From an uncultured Alphaproteobacteria bacterium (GTDB lineage: Bacteria > Pseudomonadota > Alphaproteobacteria > RF32 > CAG-239): a stretch of DNA of 64,000 nucleotides. Below are positions 62,472 through 64,000 of this stretch, piece by piece (position 1 is the first letter of the stretch; each line of letters opens with the position of its first letter). Under the pieces are notes generated by a model. The model ran no database searches and was not told where the DNA came from. It was given only the letters and a program-made list of their open reading frames with translations. Where the stretch lies: assembly GCA_934254915.1 (NCBI GenBank), contig CAKQMH010000009.1, positions 1 to 64,000 of the forward strand. Reading direction: 5' to 3'. The translations under genes were made by a program, and so were the position numbers.

Positions 62472-63488
62472 TTATCTTCCAAAAACCGCATCTTTTAAGC
62501 GTTTTAAGGTTGCCTGAGCTGCCGGACGAGCTTTGGCCGCGCCTTGCGCCAGCAATTCCTCAACCTCATCATAGTGAGCCATATAATAATTATATTTTTC
62601 TCTGGCTTCTTTCACTTCGGTAATTACGGCCTCCAATAACATATTTTTGATATGTCCGTAGCCGAGTTTTCCTGCGCGCAGACCTTCGGCCATTTCTTGA
62701 ACTTTGGCCTGTGGAGCCAGTGCTTTATAAATTTGATAAACTAAAATCTCATCGGGATTTTTCGGTTCTTCCAACGGGCGTGAATCTGTTTTGACCGCAA
62801 AAACGGCTTTTTTCAAGGTCGCATCATCGGCAAAAGCCGGAATAACATTGCCGTAAGATTTGCTCATCTTGCGCCCGTCAATGCCAGGAATAACCGCTAC
62901 ATTTTCATCGGCATAATAAGTCGGCAGGTGCAACAATTCTTTATTATAATGGGCATTGATAGCACCGGCAATGTCACGGGCAATTTCCACATGTTGAATT
63001 TGATCTTTGCCCACCGGTACAACATCCGTATCATAAGCCAAAATATCCGCCGCCATTAAAGTCGGATAAGTGTAAAGCCCCATATTGATACCATCGTCAT
63101 CCGGTTTGTCGGCGGCATGGTTTTTATCAACTGCGGCTTTATAGGCATGCGCCTTATTCATAAAACCTTTAGGGGTGTAGGCGTATAAAATCGTGGTGAT
63201 TTCCGGAATTTCCGGAATATCCGACTGTCGATAAAAATAAGACACATCTGGGTTTAGCCCGGCCGCCAGATAAATACAGGCGATTTCTTTCATTTTTTGG
63301 TTCAGAACTGCCGGATCTTTTTCCGCATTTATGGCATGATAATCGGCAATAAACATATAATGTTTGCCGCCATTTCGGGCTGCCGCGCTTCCCAAAGCAA
63401 TCGCCGGCTTAATCGCGCCCAAATAATTTCCCAGATGCGGAGTGCCGGTTGGTTTAACGCCGGTAAGAACAACTTTACCTTCAAACAT
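62472..63488 (-). CDS. trpS: Tryptophanyl-tRNA synthetase
   Basis: The 338-residue class I enzyme charges tRNA-Trp. Its HIGH-like motif is TGTPHLGNYLG and its KMSKS motif is GRKMSKSYGN. PVGKDQIQHVEIARDIA is the typical tryptophan-binding region. Two earlier Met codons (63506, 63503) lack a ribosome-binding site; AAAGG lies seven bases before ATG 63488. The length fits bacterial TrpS. The divergent serS start lies 95 bp away. Confidence 0.94.
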   Translation of the reverse strand: MFEGKVVLTGVKPTGTPHLGNYLGAIKPAIALGSAAARNGGKHYMFIADYHAINAEKDPAVLNQKMKEIACIYLAAGLNPDVSYFYRQSDIPEIPEITTILYAYTPKGFMNKAHAYKAAVDKNHAADKPDDDGINMGLYTYPTLMAADILAYDTDVVPVGKDQIQHVEIARDIAGAINAHYNKELLHLPTYYADENVAVIPGIDGRKMSKSYGNVIPAFADDATLKKAVFAVKTDSRPLEEPKNPDEILVYQIYKALAPQAKVQEMAEGLRAGKLGYGHIKNMLLEAVITEVKEAREKYNYYMAHYDEVEELLAQGAAKARPAAQATLKRLKDAVFGR

Positions 63489-63583
63489 TTCAGTGCCTTT
63501 CATCATTTTTTTTATTGAATTTATTTATAAAATGGATACTCTAACTCCAAATATAAATCAACCACTTTTTAGGATAAATACAG

Positions 63584-64000
63584 ATGTTGGATATTAAATA
63601 TATTGTCGAAAATACAGATACAGTAAAAAACAGTTTGGCGAAAAAAGGCTTTGCCCCCGAAAATGTCGACAATCTTATCTCATCCTATCTGAAAATGAAC
63701 AAGCTTAAAACTTCTTCTCAGGCTTTGGCGGAAGAAAAAAATCGTTTGAGCAATTCTATTAAAACCGCCTCAGCCGAAGAACGTCCCGCTATCATTGCCA
63801 AGAGCCGTGAAGTCGGGGAAGAACTGAAAAAAGAACAAGATGAATTAAACGAAATTCAGGCCGAATTTGATGATATGATGCTGCGGATGCCTAACTATCC
63901 CAGCCCTGATTGTCCGGTCGGACCTGACGAAAGCGGCAATAAGGTTTTGCGCAAAGTCGGTGAGCCTCGTAAGTTTGACTTCACCCCGCGTGATCATATC
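63584..64000 (+). CDS. serS: Seryl-tRNA synthetase, N-terminal part, cut by window end
   Basis: The frame runs open from ATG 63584 to the window edge, 139 codons. The start MLDIKYIVENTDTVKNSLAK and the following long charged helices (EEKNRLSNSIKTA, GEELKKEQDELNEIQ) are the tRNA-binding coiled coil of SerRS. Next is the linker DDMMLRMPNYPSPDCPVG typical of the family. The catalytic core lies beyond the window. AGGATAAATACAG precedes the ATG. The gene is divergent from trpS. Confidence 0.9.
   Translation, partial: MLDIKYIVENTDTVKNSLAKKGFAPENVDNLISSYLKMNKLKTSSQALAEEKNRLSNSIKTASAEERPAIIAKSREVGEELKKEQDELNEIQAEFDDMMLRMPNYPSPDCPVGPDESGNKVLRKVGEPRKFDFTPRDHI

Noticed and set aside
1..64000. CRISPR array or insertion sequence
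   Set aside because: No regularly spaced short repeats and no transposase gene were seen.

Overview
The window looks like a chromosomal segment of an AT-rich Gram-negative bacterium, most likely an uncultured, host- or gut-associated alphaproteobacterium that lives with little oxygen. This is an inference. It rests on a FlaF-type protein (an alphaproteobacterial family), several lipobox lipoproteins, a complete RND efflux operon, a PmrC/EptA-type lipid A transferase, yajC-secD-secF, and an oxygen-sensitive class III ribonucleotide reductase. No rRNA, IS element, CRISPR array or prophage was seen.

Layout. 1-3300 is an accessory edge. It holds a 172-bp direct repeat in two copies, each with its own intrinsic terminator, a short inverted repeat, a serine recombinase, a Fic protein and a gene remnant. 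3300-6600 holds small membrane proteins and lipoproteins, a HAD phosphatase and a decayed membrane gene. 6600-12700 is a minus-strand run: dnaE, two membrane proteins, an EF-hand protein. 12700-18000 holds a metallo-beta-lactamase-fold hydrolase, a nucleotidyltransferase-fold protein, eptA with a putative CTP-dependent diacylglycerol kinase, and a collapsed two-component system. 18000-24600 holds TspO, a LysR regulator, a DUF2207 protein, a short GlmU-like nucleotidyltransferase and unknowns. 24600-30070 holds oligoendopeptidase F, two tandem VirB8-like proteins and a divergent TolC-like lipoprotein with an Ig-like C-terminus.

30070-34000 is the anaerobic nucleotide reductase locus: two NrdR boxes, nrdD lacking its glycyl radical tail, a separate 65-residue gene carrying that tail, nrdG, then a candidate small RNA on the other strand. 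34000-46600 holds a membrane pyrophosphatase, thrS, a GT4 glycosyltransferase and the RND operon. 46600-52100 holds a GST, a solute-binding protein, an isolated flaF, galE, tRNA-Leu(CAA), a TPR-methyltransferase and a small DUF2934 protein. 52100-58760 is a glgB-glgX-malQ glycogen operon, 58860-61760 is yajC-secD-secF, and the end holds trpS and the start of serS.

The most notable points are the in-frame fission of nrdD, the fusion by deletion of a PmrA/PmrB-like pair beside eptA with its apparent 11-bp direct-repeat operator still present, the VirB8-like pair facing a TolC-like lipoprotein with no other secretion genes nearby, and the candidate small RNA at 33642-33728.
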